DNA from: Siphonodentalium dalli | Lineage: Eukaryota; Mollusca; Scaphopoda; Gadilida; Siphonodentaliidae | Reading direction: 5' to 3' | Assembly (NCBI GenBank): GCA_032622095.1 | Contig: CP136069.1 | Coordinates: forward strand, 71,201,319-71,265,318 | Length of the DNA stretch: 64,000 nt | Program-made: the position numbers and the translations under genes | Notes under the pieces: generated by a model | Seen by the model: the letters and a program-made list of their open reading frames with translations, nothing else | Database searches by the model: none | Told to the model about the DNA's origin: nothing | Shown: in pieces, positions 23,790 through 36,324 of the stretch | Position numbering within the stretch: position 1 is the stretch's first letter | Layout: the number at the start of each line of letters is the position of its first letter

Positions 23790-25126
23790 CGGTGCATAGT
23801 CTTGTCGATAGGCTCGAACTAATCGATGTATGGAGATCCAATAATAAAGAACTTAAGCGTTTCACTTGGAGAAGAAAGTCAACTATAAAAATGGCGAGGC
23901 TGGACTATTTCCTCGTATCAGATGATATTTTAAGCCTAATTGGAGAGAAACCAAACATACTGCCGGGTTATAGATCAGATCACTCGATTATAACATTATC
24001 ACTAACACTAAATACTCACCAGAGGGGTCTGGGTTTTTGGAAATTTAATCTTTCACTTCTACGAGACAAAACATATATCGATGTGATGAATGAGCTCATT
24101 GAAAAACAATAAGATTCGATACAACGACACTACAGACGAATTAGATAGTTCCCCTCATCATATATGTAAATGTGATATCAGCAAAATACTTTTTCTAGAT
24201 TCACTTTTATTGGATATAAGAGGGGCTACCATTGCTTACTCTTCAAACAGAAAACGAGAGCGTAAATCAAAAGAAGAATCTCTACAGAAAGCTAAATATG
24301 ATCTTACCGAATTGGTTGATAGGAATGGGTCGGACATTGAACGAAATGTGAAACTTCTGGAAGAGATACAAAAAGTCGATAACGAGTTAATGGATATGAG
24401 AAAGGAAGCTACAATGGGTGCAATGGTATGATCTAGAGCAAAATGGATCGAGGATTGCGAAAAACCAACAAAATATTTCTTAAATTTGGAAAAACGTAAT
24501 TATATATCCAAAACCCTGACCAATATGATAGACTCAAATGGGAATTACTAACCTACCAAAATGACATTATTAAAGAAGCTCGTAACTTTTACCGAACTTT
24601 ATACACTTCAAAATGCACTACTCAGTCCGAGACATATTTTGCCACTTTCGACAATAACGTTTTGAAACTAAATAAAGATATTTCAGATAGTATAGAATGG
24701 CCAATCACCATACATGAACTGTCTGCAGTATCAAAATAAACAAAGAATGGTAAGTCATGTGGATTGGATGGATTTCCGTATGAATTTTGGAACTTTTTCT
24801 GCCGAAAGCTTAGGCCTATTTTATGTGAAACTCTCAATGAGTCCTATAAATCAGGAGAGCTCTCCATTACACAAAAACAAGGAATTATAACTCTTCTCCC
24901 CAAAAAAAGACAAAGACAGACATCTTCGAAAAAATTGGAGACCGATTACCTTATTGAACAGCTCATATAAGTTGGCATCTGCATGTATAGCTCAGCGGAT
25001 GAAACAAGTTCTCCCCCATATCATTAACGAGGACCAAACGGGTTTCTTGAAGGGTCGATACATAGGAGACAATACACGACTGATTTATGATCTTATATAC
25101 CAAACTAACTTGAAGAAAATTCCTGG
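23790..25126 (+). pseudogene. L1/Tx1-type LINE, 5' part (endonuclease C-terminus and RT start)
   Basis: 5'-truncated retrotransposon. The first frame (23792-24112) holds the end of an AP-endonuclease with the YRSDHS motif at about 23970. A Lys/Glu-rich linker follows (24090-24431), then KWIEDCEKPTKYF (from 24442) and, after frameshifts and stops, GKSCGLDGFPYEFW (24750-24790) and DQTGFLKGRYIGDN (25030-25075), which are L1/Tx1-clade reverse-transcriptase motifs. Reading is broken by stops near 24112, 24431, 24551 and 24740, and by a frameshift near 24950, so it is dead. The sequence continues after the inserted DNA transposon at 26896. Confidence 0.85.
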
Positions 25127-26900
25127 GCCCTGTTTCATGAAAGCAACTTATGACATAGTTGGGACTTAAGATGGTCATAAGTTCAAACTTCAGTCATAAG
25201 TGCGTTTCACGAACAAGGTCTTAACTTAAGATGGTCTTAACTTTGGTCTTAACTTTAAGACTGCTGTGAGGTGTCATAAGATAATCTTAAAGTTAAGACC
25301 CACGTGATAAGTGGCATATCGATCACACGTATATGGCGGCCTATGTTATTTTGCAATTACGGAGATATCTGTACTTTGTCTGGGTGGGCAATTCGTCGTC
25401 TGGTATACAGGGTCGTGGCTACAGATTGAGAGGGGGTGTTCGCCTCGAAATGTCCAACTACACCCCCTTAAACAACACCAAATTCTCTTTGGGTGTAAAC
25501 ATTCCAACTGGTACCTCAAACATTCCAAAACCAAAGTTTGGAGAGGGCAACCCCCCCCCCCCCCACCATATAACCATAGAGTTAATTTGGTAAAAACAAT
25601 TCAGAGTACAGACTTGTCATCAGGGACGTGCGAATGGGGTTTGTGTGTTGTCTACCCCCCCCCCCCCACCACACACACACCCCCCCCCCCCCCCACCACC
25701 ACACACACACACTTTGGTCAAAATGTTTAGCAATTGGAAATTTCATGCCTGACAAGAACATTAATCGTACACTATATATAGGGAGATGGGGTAAAATGAG
25801 ATCAATTAATGTGTTGATTCTTTCCTCTTTCCAAATTTCCGTCGGCTGTTTACAAAGCAGATATGTCATATAGGAAAGGTAACATAAACGCTCTTTATCA
25901 AAATATGTTTTAGAAATAGTGACAATTTTCTATAGAGAATATTATTTTTATTGAGTTTATGCCCACGCGCATATGTGGTGATTTTCAAGGCTGTCCAAAT
26001 TTTTGTCATGTTCTTTTTTGCAGGGGTGGGATAACCGTTGTACAGCATACTGTATATATGATATACACACCCGTAACGATGACACCCCTTAATACGAGTG
26101 TGCTAACGAAAACGTAGTTTTATATATATATCCATGGTATGACAACCACATGAAACATCTGCATAAAAATAATTAAAAAGTTATTCTAACAAATATTTTT
26201 CATTTCCCTTTGAATCGAAAAATAACCTATGTGTGTCCTGATGACATCGCCGATTTATTTTTATTATTGCTACACGTAGAGAGCGGTGGTCGATAATATA
26301 CGAGTTATGTCGGCTCACATAAAAAAATCGCCACCTGATCATTGCTCTCAGTTGATTAATTCGGCGTGAATGTATGGTCGCAGTCATGCATCGATCCATA
26401 TAATTATATTGTCTTATTTCTGACACCGCCACTCGTCAGTAAACGCAAAGCTCGTCATTTTAAGAGCCTGCGATGTACACATGTTCGAATTCACATCGTG
26501 GAACTCATACAAGTCTAAGATCCATATGCGAACATAAGGCCATGCATTGACTATAGACACTAAGATACATGCGCTGATTCGCCCAACCCACCCCAGCCGC
26601 TATCCAGCATCCCTGTCACACAATAATGTCAACTCGGACTCGGCTCTTTCTCGATAACCTCTCAATGCCGTACATAAAGATTGCACAAGCCCACATTTTT
26701 TCGTTCCGGACTGTAGAAAATTGTCGATAACCAGTCTAAATGAGCGGGAACTTAACTTACTACTTAAGTAGGACTTAATCTTGTTTTGTGAAACGCGTTC
26801 TTGAAACGGAAAAGTTACATCATAAGATCCACCTTAGATCTTAGATTAAGTCCAATCTTAAGATAATCTTATGACCTTGCTTCATGAAACAGGCCCCTGG
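25122..26900. mobile_element. 1.77-kb DNA transposon inserted in the LINE RT domain
   Basis: The element proper is 25127-26895, flanked by the direct repeat CCTGG (25122-25126 and 26896-26900). Ends GCCCTGTTTCATGAA and TTCATGAAACAGGCC form 15-bp inverted repeats with one mismatch. Subterminal AAGATGGTCATAAG / CTTAAGATAATCTTATGACC blocks are also roughly complementary. Removing the element and one CCTGG restores the LINE frame from KKIPG into LLLLDFEKAFD, which proves the insertion point. No transposase is recognisable. The 5-bp duplication does not fix a superfamily. Confidence 0.9.
25550..25714. repeat. Poly-C and (CA)n low-complexity tracts
   Basis: Three C-homopolymer runs (about 25551-25564, 25656-25668, 25681-25694) with CA-dinucleotide runs between and after. 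Located inside the DNA transposon; length is likely unreliable in any assembly. Confidence 0.9.
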
Positions 26901-29254
26901 CCTCTTACTACTTTTAGATTTTGAGAAAGCATTTGACTCTGTATCGTGGAAATTCATGCACAAATGTCTTGAATTTTTTAACTTTGGAGAAGCGATAAAC
27001 AAAATGGATCTCAATATTTTATACGAATATTAACTCTTCCTTACTCATAAATGGGCACATATCACAACATTTCACACTAGGTCGAGACTGTCGGCAGGGC
27101 GATCCTATATATCCGTCCATTTGTTTGATTTGCGCATAAATCCTAGCTCTTATGATTAGAAATAATTAAAAAAATCAAAGGAATTACCCTCGATGGTTTT
27201 GAATTTAAGTTAATGCAGTACGCAGACGACACGACACTTATTCTAGACGGTTCCGAAAGTAGTCTGAGGGAGGCCTATTCCACCCTAAATGCCTTCGCTA
27301 AAATATCCGGACTCAATCTCAATGCGAGTAAGTGTCAGGCGTCGTGGATTGGATCCATGGTGGGGCGGCAAGAAAATATATGTCCGGACCTGCATCTCAC
27401 ATTTGCTGACTCATTTAATCTTCTTGGAATCAACTGTAATACTACTTTAAACAAAATGTCGATTAATTTTGAAAATAAGCTGAATGAAATTAAACGATTA
27501 ACATAAACATGGAATCATCGACTACTTACCCCATTTGGTCGTATAAGTTATAAAATCCATCATTACCCCCAAATTAACTCACTTATTCATCGCATTGCCT
27601 AACCCTAACAACAATTTCATGACCAAACTCGAAAAAATACTATTCAATTTTCTCTGGAATTCCAAGCGGGACCGAGTAAAAATAAAACTCGTCTGTCAAG
27701 ACCACTCTCACGGTGGAATGAAAATGGTAGATGTAAACAATTTCCTCATGTCAATGAAAATAACATGGGTGAGACGATTGTTATTGAAAAGTTCAAAATG
27801 GACACCCCTAACCGACCTTCCTGTCACCAAAGACCACCTACTTCTGACATATAACCATGCTTTTCTAAAAAACAAAGCTAATGTCGTGAAAAATCCTTTC
27901 TGGCATGACGTACTACTGGCTTTTGCAAATATGTTAGAAAAAATAAGAAACAAAATCGATTTCAGGCATGCACTATTTGGAACAACCCCGATATAAAACT
28001 GGAAGGACACACCATTAAAAAAAATTCATGGCGAAAAAAAGGAATTATATATCTAAATGACTTGTTTCAAAGAGGTGGCATATTATACACAGAACAATCT
28101 TTATTCGAATGTTATCATATACGTACAGATTTTCTGACAATGAACAGCATCTGGAAACAAATAATAGTTATGGCACAAAAGCTCAACCAACCCTTATTTC
28201 ATATTGAAAGCCCTTTCCTTCCAAGTAATTTTGTTATCCCATTGAACAATACTCATGGTGGACAGGACTTCTACACAATTTTAAATTCAATGAATATCGT
28301 ACCAAAATCCCGTATCAAATGGCAGGCTGAATTTGAGGATAATGACATTCAATGGGAAAACTACAACCGACTTGCTTTCACCACGACGCCTGACACGAAA
28401 ATGTGGTGGTTACAATATAGAATTAATCATAGAATACTTTCCACAAAGAAATTTCTTTAAATGGGCAACCTAGAACAAAATGATTTATGTAATCGCTGCG
28501 GCACAACATCTGAAGATATATCCCATATTTTTTGGGACTGTCCGCTTGTAAAAAAAACTTTATAAATGATGTTACTATTTGGTGCAAATCAAATAATGGT
28601 ATCACCTTGTTAGCCACAAGAAAGATTGCAATTCTTGGATCCCTATCAATGGGCGGTAACTCTATGATGAATCTGTTTTGGCTACTGATAAAACAATACA
28701 TATATAAAACTAAATTTAATCCTGATATGTTATCACTAAAATCCTTTCTATCAGAACTACACTCTAGAAATTGTTGGCACAGTGCCAATCATTGAAGCTC
28801 TTAACAAGACGTCAGAAGCAAACAAACCATGATGTATCAAAATATCGTTCCCACCAAAACCCAAGTTTACTTCTCAAACTCACAAGTATTGACCAGAGGA
28901 ATAAGTGCCGAGAAACGGCCGAGGTGATCCACCAGAAAGGGAAAAAACTTATTTCAACATCAATCAAAATCCCATTATACTCAGCAAAGAGCTATATATA
29001 CACACTTAATATCTTATAAGCATTGAACCTACCAATATTAGCTCTTTGACTAAACCTATGTCTAACATAGCTTGCGGGACCCATACCAGAAACGTGTATA
29101 ATTATAAACTTGTCGCAATGAGTGAAAGAGCATGTGATCGAAAGGATGTAAGCAAGTTACTGATAGCCTGGGGATGAAAGAGTTAGTGTGGGATCTTTTT
29201 TTGCATATCTTGTTACAATATTTATATACATCGATGCTTAAAAAAAAAAAAAAA
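26896..29254 (+). pseudogene. L1/Tx1-type LINE, 3' part (RT catalytic core, C-terminus, poly-A)
   Basis: Continues the RT with FEKAFDSVSWKF (motif A, 26920-26955), then QYADDTTLIL (catalytic YADD, 27214-27245) and GLNLNASKCQ. A long C-terminal region follows (27595-28460) and a CCHC-like knuckle (CNRCGTTSEDISHIFWDC, from about 28492) seen at the end of L1-like ORF2. At least five frame breaks separate these pieces. It closes with a 3' UTR and a 15-nt A run at 29240-29254, which marks the 3' end of the insertion. Confidence 0.85.
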
Positions 29255-29429
29255 GTAAGTTTGGAGAAATTGTCCTAAAACTCCATTCAAATGCCGAAAT
29301 AAGTAGAATAGTCTTTTCCTATGATATCTATCCAATATATTTAACCCATTCGGGTCGGTAAAATAGTCAATAATATATTATGAAGACTTTGACTGTTTTA
29401 AAAATCTATAGGTGTGAATTACATAATTT

Positions 29430-29741
29430 AGGGCAATCGCCCCTTAAGCATAATTCATTTAATTACGCTTAAGCGTAATTCATATACACTCCCGTTGAAC
29501 GCCCGTCAAGCTGAAATAGATGCAACCACATTACTAATGCAAGTAACCTACATCAGATTATACCTATATACCTGAGGTAAGATAGCCGATGAACCCAATC
29601 ACGCTTAAGCGTAGTTGAATTATGCTTAACATAATTCAATTGTATTACGCTTATGCGTCAATGAATTACGCTTGAGCGTAAATGAGTTACGCTTAAGTGT
29701 AATTAGCTAATATAAAATGTGAAAACGGCCTCCCATAAGTT
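29430..29741 (-). repeat. TTACGCTTAAGCG-rich repeat, right copy (inverted)
   Basis: Ends GTGAAAACGGCCTCCCATA, the reverse complement of the 20821 start, and contains runs of CGCTTAAGCGTAATT. Together with 20821-21180 it forms an inverted pair 8.9 kb apart. Confidence 0.7.
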
Positions 29742-29907
29742 AATGCCATTCAAAATGTCACAAGTGTTTATTATCCATCGAAACAGACTTGTGTAACATT
29801 GCAATGTGCCTGTGCATGGAGATGCGGTGCACCACCTTATAGTTGAAATATAACTATACTAGTTGAATCCAGGCTGTGCCAGACTTGTTCATGAAAAAAC
29901 TGTTGAT

Positions 29908-29944
29908 CAATGTTTTAAAAAAAAAATTTAAAACATTGCTCATC
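29908..29944. repeat. Short hairpin with A-rich loop
   Basis: GATCAATGTTTTAAA pairs with TTTAAAACATTGCTC, with one or two mismatches, around an A run. Confidence 0.6.
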
Positions 29945-30103
29945 AGGTACACACATATAAGTTTTAATTGAATGCCGGTGAGCTCAATATGATTACAAGA
30001 TATGTCCCCAAAAGAATATTCGATAATGAAACTTATCTCCATACTATACTGACTTCATGAAACGGCTTACCTATAGGCTATAGCGCATATGCTACAGGTC
30101 TGG

Positions 30104-30441
30104 GTGAACCACCGATCAATCTATAAAAGCCCAATCGGGCTAAAATTGACCATTCGGTATTGCACAGAGGGCATGAATCAGGGATAAAGGGAGTACACTA
30201 AATTGTTCTTTCAAGTTTCAACCGATTTAAAAATAAATCTGATTTATTTTGAAACTAATGAAAGACAAGGTATCATTTTTTTACTGGTAATATGCATTAT
30301 AAACTTGTACAAATCTTCAAACAAACAAAATTTCAATATTCAATAAATTTCTTACAACAATGACCACTGTGCCAGGAATACCAATCGATCTAGTTTAGCC
30401 CGATTGGGCTATTATAATTTATAGATCGATCGGTGGTTCAC
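30104..30441. mobile_element. MITE, 338 bp
   Basis: Left GTGAACCACCGATCAATC and right GATCGATCGGTGGTTCAC are inverted, followed inward on both sides by TATAAA and AGCCCAATCGGGCTAAA (itself palindromic). AT-rich, non-coding interior. No clear target duplication. Confidence 0.75.
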
Positions 30442-30583
30442 TCTATTCATTTCAAATGTTGCTTATAATTTCCTTTTACAGAAGTCAATAATGCCAGTGC
30501 AGATAACTTCACCTTGGATTCATCCAAATATGTTGACGTTATATTAGAAGGGCAGAATTCCTCTTTTTGTTTATTTTCAATCA

Positions 30584-31102
30584 ATGACTGATGGAGAAGC
30601 ATGGCGAACCTGGATAATTTCGGAGGTGTGCCAATCGTCTTTTGCATGCTGTGAATACTCATTCTCGCCTAAATTTGCAAACAATACATATATAATATAT
30701 ACACGGTGTGAACACCTTGTAAGTTGCCAATTAATTGTCGATATTTCACTTAGAAAACACATGAGATGTGAATGCAAAAACCAAGACAATATCTTGTTTC
30801 TTTTTATGTTGTTGAATCTAATTTCGGTTATCGGCATGCCGGCTATTGTTGTTGGCTGTTCTGTCAGCCGTGCGTGCCAGCCGATCGTCATTTTTCGAGA
30901 GGTTCCGATTTCTTCCGAATATCATTCCATTACAAACCGCGCGCTGATTCGCGCCGAAAATGTGTTTGTATCTGAGAAGATTTCTTGCTCTGATCGCAGT
31001 TTTCAACAACTTAATACCGCATCAATAATATGCCACCTTGGGGTTTTCTTTCTAGTTTTTTTGTGGCCTTTATTATGGTATATCGGACACAGTTATGTCT
31101 GA
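30584..31102 (+). CDS. Hypothetical ORF, doubtful
   Basis: 172-codon open frame with two hydrophobic stretches (about residues 76-100 and 148-172) and several cysteines in the N-terminal half. No domain recognised, codon use unremarkable, and other frames are open over parts of it. No splice or promoter context supports it. Most likely chance, listed because it is the longest unexplained ORF in the interval 30.45-33.15 kb. Confidence 0.12.
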   Translation: MTDGEAWRTWIISEVCQSSFACCEYSFSPKFANNTYIIYTRCEHLVSCQLIVDISLRKHMRCECKNQDNILFLFMLLNLISVIGMPAIVVGCSVSRACQPIVIFREVPISSEYHSITNRALIRAENVFVSEKISCSDRSFQQLNTASIICHLGVFFLVFLWPLLWYIGHSYV

Positions 31103-31735
31103 TATCAAATATATACCCACCGGGAGTGAAGCTAATGACTTTAATGTATTTGGCCAAAAGAGATACTTTCGATTTCGCAGCCAACCGTATTTTATCTTAT
31201 TATCTTCTCTTGTCGGCATCTCAATATCGACAGCATTAATTCAGATTGGGCAGAAACAATTACTTTTAATTTTTGGAGCCTATTCTCACAAATTGAAACG
31301 TAAAGCATAATATATGTGAGTTGTATTCACAATTATTGCTACTCCCGGTTTTGTAACGCGATTTTGGGGGGAAATTCTTGTTATTTGACGATAATTTTAT
31401 CGAATTCGACTGGCAGGATATTGACATTTTAGACACTGTTGAAAAATCGATCTGGGTTTGAATTTGTGTTTGGATTTTCTCAAACTTGTATATCGCCTAT
31501 CGTATTTCATGCATGGTAATTTCGAAGAATAATGCCTAATGAAGGTGCGCAGAGCTGTCGCCAATTAACAAAAAATCGAAAATCGACCTGTAACCATTTT
31601 TAAAAGGGTATCCGGACCCATGTGTGGCAGAACGATCCGAGAACACAAAAAGTTAAATTATATAGTGCGTTATTTTCACAGTTCTGCTTCCTGTTAACAA
31701 CGTTGGTATTAAAGCATTGGTGTACCCATAGATTC

Positions 31736-32075
31736 GATATCGATGACAACATTGAAAGAAATTTTAAGATTCAGAAAGGCAAATAAGAACTGTAAAGTTT
31801 GATACGAGCATTATATTCTGTGGATGAATAAGACTTTTGCTAACAATAGGATGTGTTCTTTACGCAGGATGGTGAGAATGTACGACGATTTAAACTTTTA
31901 TGTCAGACTTCCGTTTACTTTTCAGCTGCAAAGGTGTATAACATAACACTGGCACCTCATTTCTATTCACAGTAAAATACAAAGACGCGTCAACGTCATT
32001 GTCGAGACTTCTTTTCACGTATGTCGACATCGCTCTTTCTAAAGATTCAACCGCCGTAAAACACAATGAAAATCG
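31736..32075. repeat. Dispersed repeat R4, copy 2
   Basis: Shares ordered blocks with 18940-19460, for example AGATTCAGAAAGGCA, CTTTCTAAAGATTCAACC and ATTTCTATTCACAG. Confidence 0.5.
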
Positions 32076-33159
32076 GATATAGTTTAAGATCAAGAAATTG
32101 TTTTGGACATCTATGAAATGTCTCTTTGCACATTGTTTTTTGTGGAACTATTATAACGTCGCCGGATGATTAAAGTTATCACCATAGGTCGTCCAGTGCA
32201 GGCTTTCAACACTCTAACGACTATACTATCATTTAAACCGGTTTATCCACTGGACGAAGATTTATCCTTTGAAATCAGGAGGTTGCATTTGAACAATATC
32301 GTTATTTGAACCGCATATCCACGTTTAATTGCAATATTTAATGCATAAAAACAAATGGCCTGTATTCAATTCCGATGACGTTAGTCTGTGAATAATCGAA
32401 TACAGAAACAAACAGTTTCAGCTATCCCGACTCATTTCTAAGACGATTCTTTTACAATTGAGTATGGGTTCACTTAGACTGAGGCACCCGATACGACGGA
32501 ATATTACACTATATAGAAACAAATATGTTACACAAACAGGGGCTGCAGTATACGCTAACAAGGTATACCCTGTCACACCCACTGTTTCCTGTAAGCCTGA
32601 GTTCACATATTCTGTTTTGAAACAAAAAATAACTCTTGACTATGCCAGTTGTTCCGTTAAAGTAAAGCTTACGAAATAATGTCTAAAGATCACACGGCAT
32701 AGACACATTTTTGGAACAATATTGAAAATAAATTTAGAAGGTTTGGTGGGTCCGGAGGTGGTGGTGGCAATTTTCATATGTACTTAAGCCCAAAATTATT
32801 TTGGCTGGGAATTTGTTTGATAATGCCAGAGTTACTTATTCAGATTTTCAGATCTACTTGAAGTTGTATTCTAATCCCAGAGTTAATTATTCCGAGCATG
32901 CCGTGTACTAGTTTATAATATATGCTACAGTATTATGCTGTTAGTTGTATTAACCGCATTTCAGATTCGGAGATGGGTCGATATACGTGCCTAAATTATT
33001 TGATTAAAACAAATACTTTAGAATTTTATAATAACGATGCAATACAACTACTTTTTTCATTTGATGTTTTTGATTACAATTACAAGAATTTTCTAAAAGT
33101 AATCAAATACTACATGTATCTGATTAATTTGAGATGGATTAATGAAGACAATCATATGA
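32076..33159. other. Non-coding, nothing recognised
   Basis: AT-rich with short ORFs only. Confidence 0.35.
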
Positions 33160-34202
33160 CGTGTTGTTGTCAGGGGCAAAAAAGGGGAGGGAATCAAAAT
33201 GTTTTGTCTCCGATATCCACCAAACTTATACATAATCATCTTTATGATATATGAATCTAATGGTTAGTTTAAACATGCCATAAGTAGCGCCGTTCGAGTC
33301 AGGGGTGCACGGGGGGGGGGTACCGAAATTGATAAAAATATTTTAGCGCCGATTTCCACAAAATTAATACACATTGTTCTCTATGATACAAGGAATCTAA
33401 TCGTGTGCATTAACGACGCCAAATTGGTGCCGTTTTGACAAGCGATGGGGAGGGGGCACTAAATTTTATAAGAATGAATTTGTTTAGTCACCGAATACCA
33501 CTAAACTTATGCACACTCATCTTGATGATAAGTGGAATCGTGTGTGTGGTTTAAGTATGTTAAAAGTGACGTTATTCGAGTCAGGGGTGCACTTAAAGGG
33601 AGAGGGGCACCACAATCGATAACAAATATTTCAGCCCCGATTCCACCAATTCGATAAATGCTCTTCTTCATGATTCAATGAATCTAATCGTGTGATTTAA
33701 AGACGTCAAATTGGTGCCGTTTGGGTGAGAGATGGGGGGGGCTCTAAATTTGATAAAAAAAATGAATAGTCGGCGATTACCACCAAACTTATACACAATC
33801 ATCCCCATGATATTAGGAGTCTAAATGTGTGGCTCAAAGATGTCAATAGTGGGGCCTTTCGAACCAATTGTGCATTGAGGGGAGGGACACCAAAATTTAT
33901 AAAAGTTTTTTTAGCGTCGATTTCTACCACATTGATAAATATTATTCTCCGTGATTCGAGGAATCTCATCATGTGGGTTAAATATGTCAAATTAGTGTCA
34001 TTTGGGTGAGAGATGGGGGAACTCGATTTTATACGAGTTTGTTTAGTCGCCGCCGTTTGAGTCAAGGATAGGGAGGGGAGGGAGGGTCACCGCAACTGAT
34101 AACAATAGGTTTAGCGCCAATTTCCACCAAATTCATACACGTTATTCTCCAATAATACGAGGAATCAGATCGTGTGGGTTAAAGACGCCACATTTGGTGC
34201 CT
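33160..34202 (+). repeat. ~140-bp tandem repeat array B (truncated Helitron-like copy)
   Basis: Units read TTAGCGCCGATTTCCACCAA, CTCC.TGAT.CGAGGAATCT, and GAGTCAGGGGTGCACGG, the reverse complement of array A. The left edge starts inside the first unit (tgtcaggggcaaaa), so the usual TGCGAATGTCTGT opening is lost. The right edge abuts the next element. Confidence 0.8.
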
Positions 34203-36310
34203 ATAATTGCGAATGTCTGTCTGTATTCTATAGAACTTCACGATGGACCTGGGTATCCAGATGACAAGGGGACCAAACAGGCGCGTATCTTTTTACGAGA
34301 AAGATAATGGTTCGGGTCAAAATTTTCTAAAGTGACGCTGTTGGGCAGGGGCAGGGGCAGGGGCAGAGTAGGGGAGGGGCAGCAAAAAGATTATATATTT
34401 TTTTGTCGTCAATTTCCAAACTTATACATAATCATCTCCATGATATGGCGCCGCGTTCGAGTCAGGGGTGCACGGAGAGGGAGAAGGGCACCAACATTTT
34501 TAGTGCGGATTTCCACCAAAACATATTCTTCTCCACCATACCAGGAATCTAATCGCCAAATTTATGTCGTTTGGATGAGAGACGGGACACGAAATAATTT
34601 AATAAGATAATCATCTGCGTGATATCAGGTGTCTAATTGACATGGTTTAAATATATCAAAAGTGGCGCCGTTCGAGTCACGAATGGGGAGTAGAGGGTCA
34701 TCAAAGCTGATACAAATATCTTTAGCACTAATTTTCACCAAATCCATACACGTTCTTCTCCAGTGGTACTAGGAATCAAATCATGTTGATTGAAAGACAC
34801 ATTTGGTGCCGTTTGGGCCAGGGTGGATAGATATGAGGCACTAACACTGATCCACAAACGTTATACATAGTCATCTCCATGAATAATTCGTTCTAAGGAG
34901 TGTTGGGCGTTAAAATTTCACAAACTCGACAAATGGTGACGGAATTAAGTCACTTAAACAATTATATCTTATCAACTCTCATATTAATATGGGGACGAGA
35001 ATCAGGGCATTCATATAGTGAGCTACCGGTAGCAAAAACAGATGCATGGAAAAAAAAAGCTTTAAAAGTATATCTATCATACTATTTAAGAGGTACAGGT
35101 ATATTCCTGCACCGTCAGAGGATGACATGTTAGAATGGCTCATGTATTGTGACACATTTGAGTCCCTCCCACACGAGATTGATTGATTTATTGATTGATT
35201 TGGGTTTAAAGTCGCTTTCAGCAACTAATGTCATATCATGACATTGCCAGTTTTAGTTGTGGAGGAAATCCTCACACTTACGGCTAATCTAATAGTGATT
35301 TAAATGGCTGATAAACTCGTCGACAATGTGCGGAAAACCATCGGCCATCGGCGAGTAACTGGCAAATCCACGAGATAAAGATGTCGAGTTACAAAGTCCA
35401 TTATGGAAACATGTGTATTTGAATCGTTATCGCCAGCGCTGGAGGTTGAAACGGCTTGGAGTTGTACGCCTAACTGACTGATCCACCGAGGGCCCCCCAC
35501 TCGAGATACAATTTTCAAGAGAGATGGAAATGCATAGACGGCCTGTTCAAAAATGTGCAATCAATTATAGTTTATTATGTGATAAAAGAAAGTAGCACAT
35601 GACTTTTCAGTATCCCCCATGGATCAAGGGTACATGTGCCCGATACAGAGGATGTTTTCATTTTTTAGAACAGAATCATGGCCTAATATAAACATTTTAA
35701 ATTCCCGCTCTGTGTAGAGCACATATAGCTGCTATATAGCAACATTTCTTTTAAACTGAAAATAATTAGCAACGCAGTATAATGTAGACCAAGAACAGGA
35801 GTACCTCACCATCTTTAAAACATGGCCATCTTCATGGATATATGATAACCGAGTGTCCTCAAAATCTTAGTCAAACCCACTAGATTGATTTATACATCTC
35901 TATGTAAACCCAATTGTCGTCTTATCTTTTTGCGAACTAATGTGTTTATGGTGTACATATTTTGATCACAATCAAAATATTAAAACAAAAACAAAAGCAC
36001 AGGTCAATTCCAACCACGTCGACTGTATGATTTAATAATTAAAGTATGCGCAGTTGTAAATAAATCAATATTTCTTTTTTTAGTGGGACGAACTAATTGC
36101 GATAATCAAAATGACAATCACTCTGACTACTTATATTCCGTGTAGTGTTTGAGAATGACGTTTTGTGATGCCATTTGGATAAACAATTTATGAAAATACG
36201 TGTAATATTTTGTGCAAGAGTATTCTCTATCCCAACCAATTATCCACAGCAGAATGCAGCAGAATGTTTCACATCAATTTAACCTGGGCAACGCCGGGTA
36301 ACCCTGCTAG
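34203..36310 (+). mobile_element. Helitron-like (HINE/pearl-type) element, copy 2
   Basis: Opens with TTGCGAATGTCTGTCTGT at about 34207, then several ~140-bp units to about 34890 and a unique 1.4-kb section that matches 8130-9170 in reverse. It ends at 36307-36310 with CTAG before T, preceded by the hairpin CCTGGGCAACGCCGGG. No Rep/helicase frame. Confidence 0.65.
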
Positions 36311-36324
36311 TCTAAATATATATT

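Noticed and set aside
25311-25730. 139-codon ORF with Pro/His-rich end
   Set aside because: Lies inside the 1.77-kb DNA transposon; the Pro/His stretch is the poly-C/CA tract. No transposase motif.
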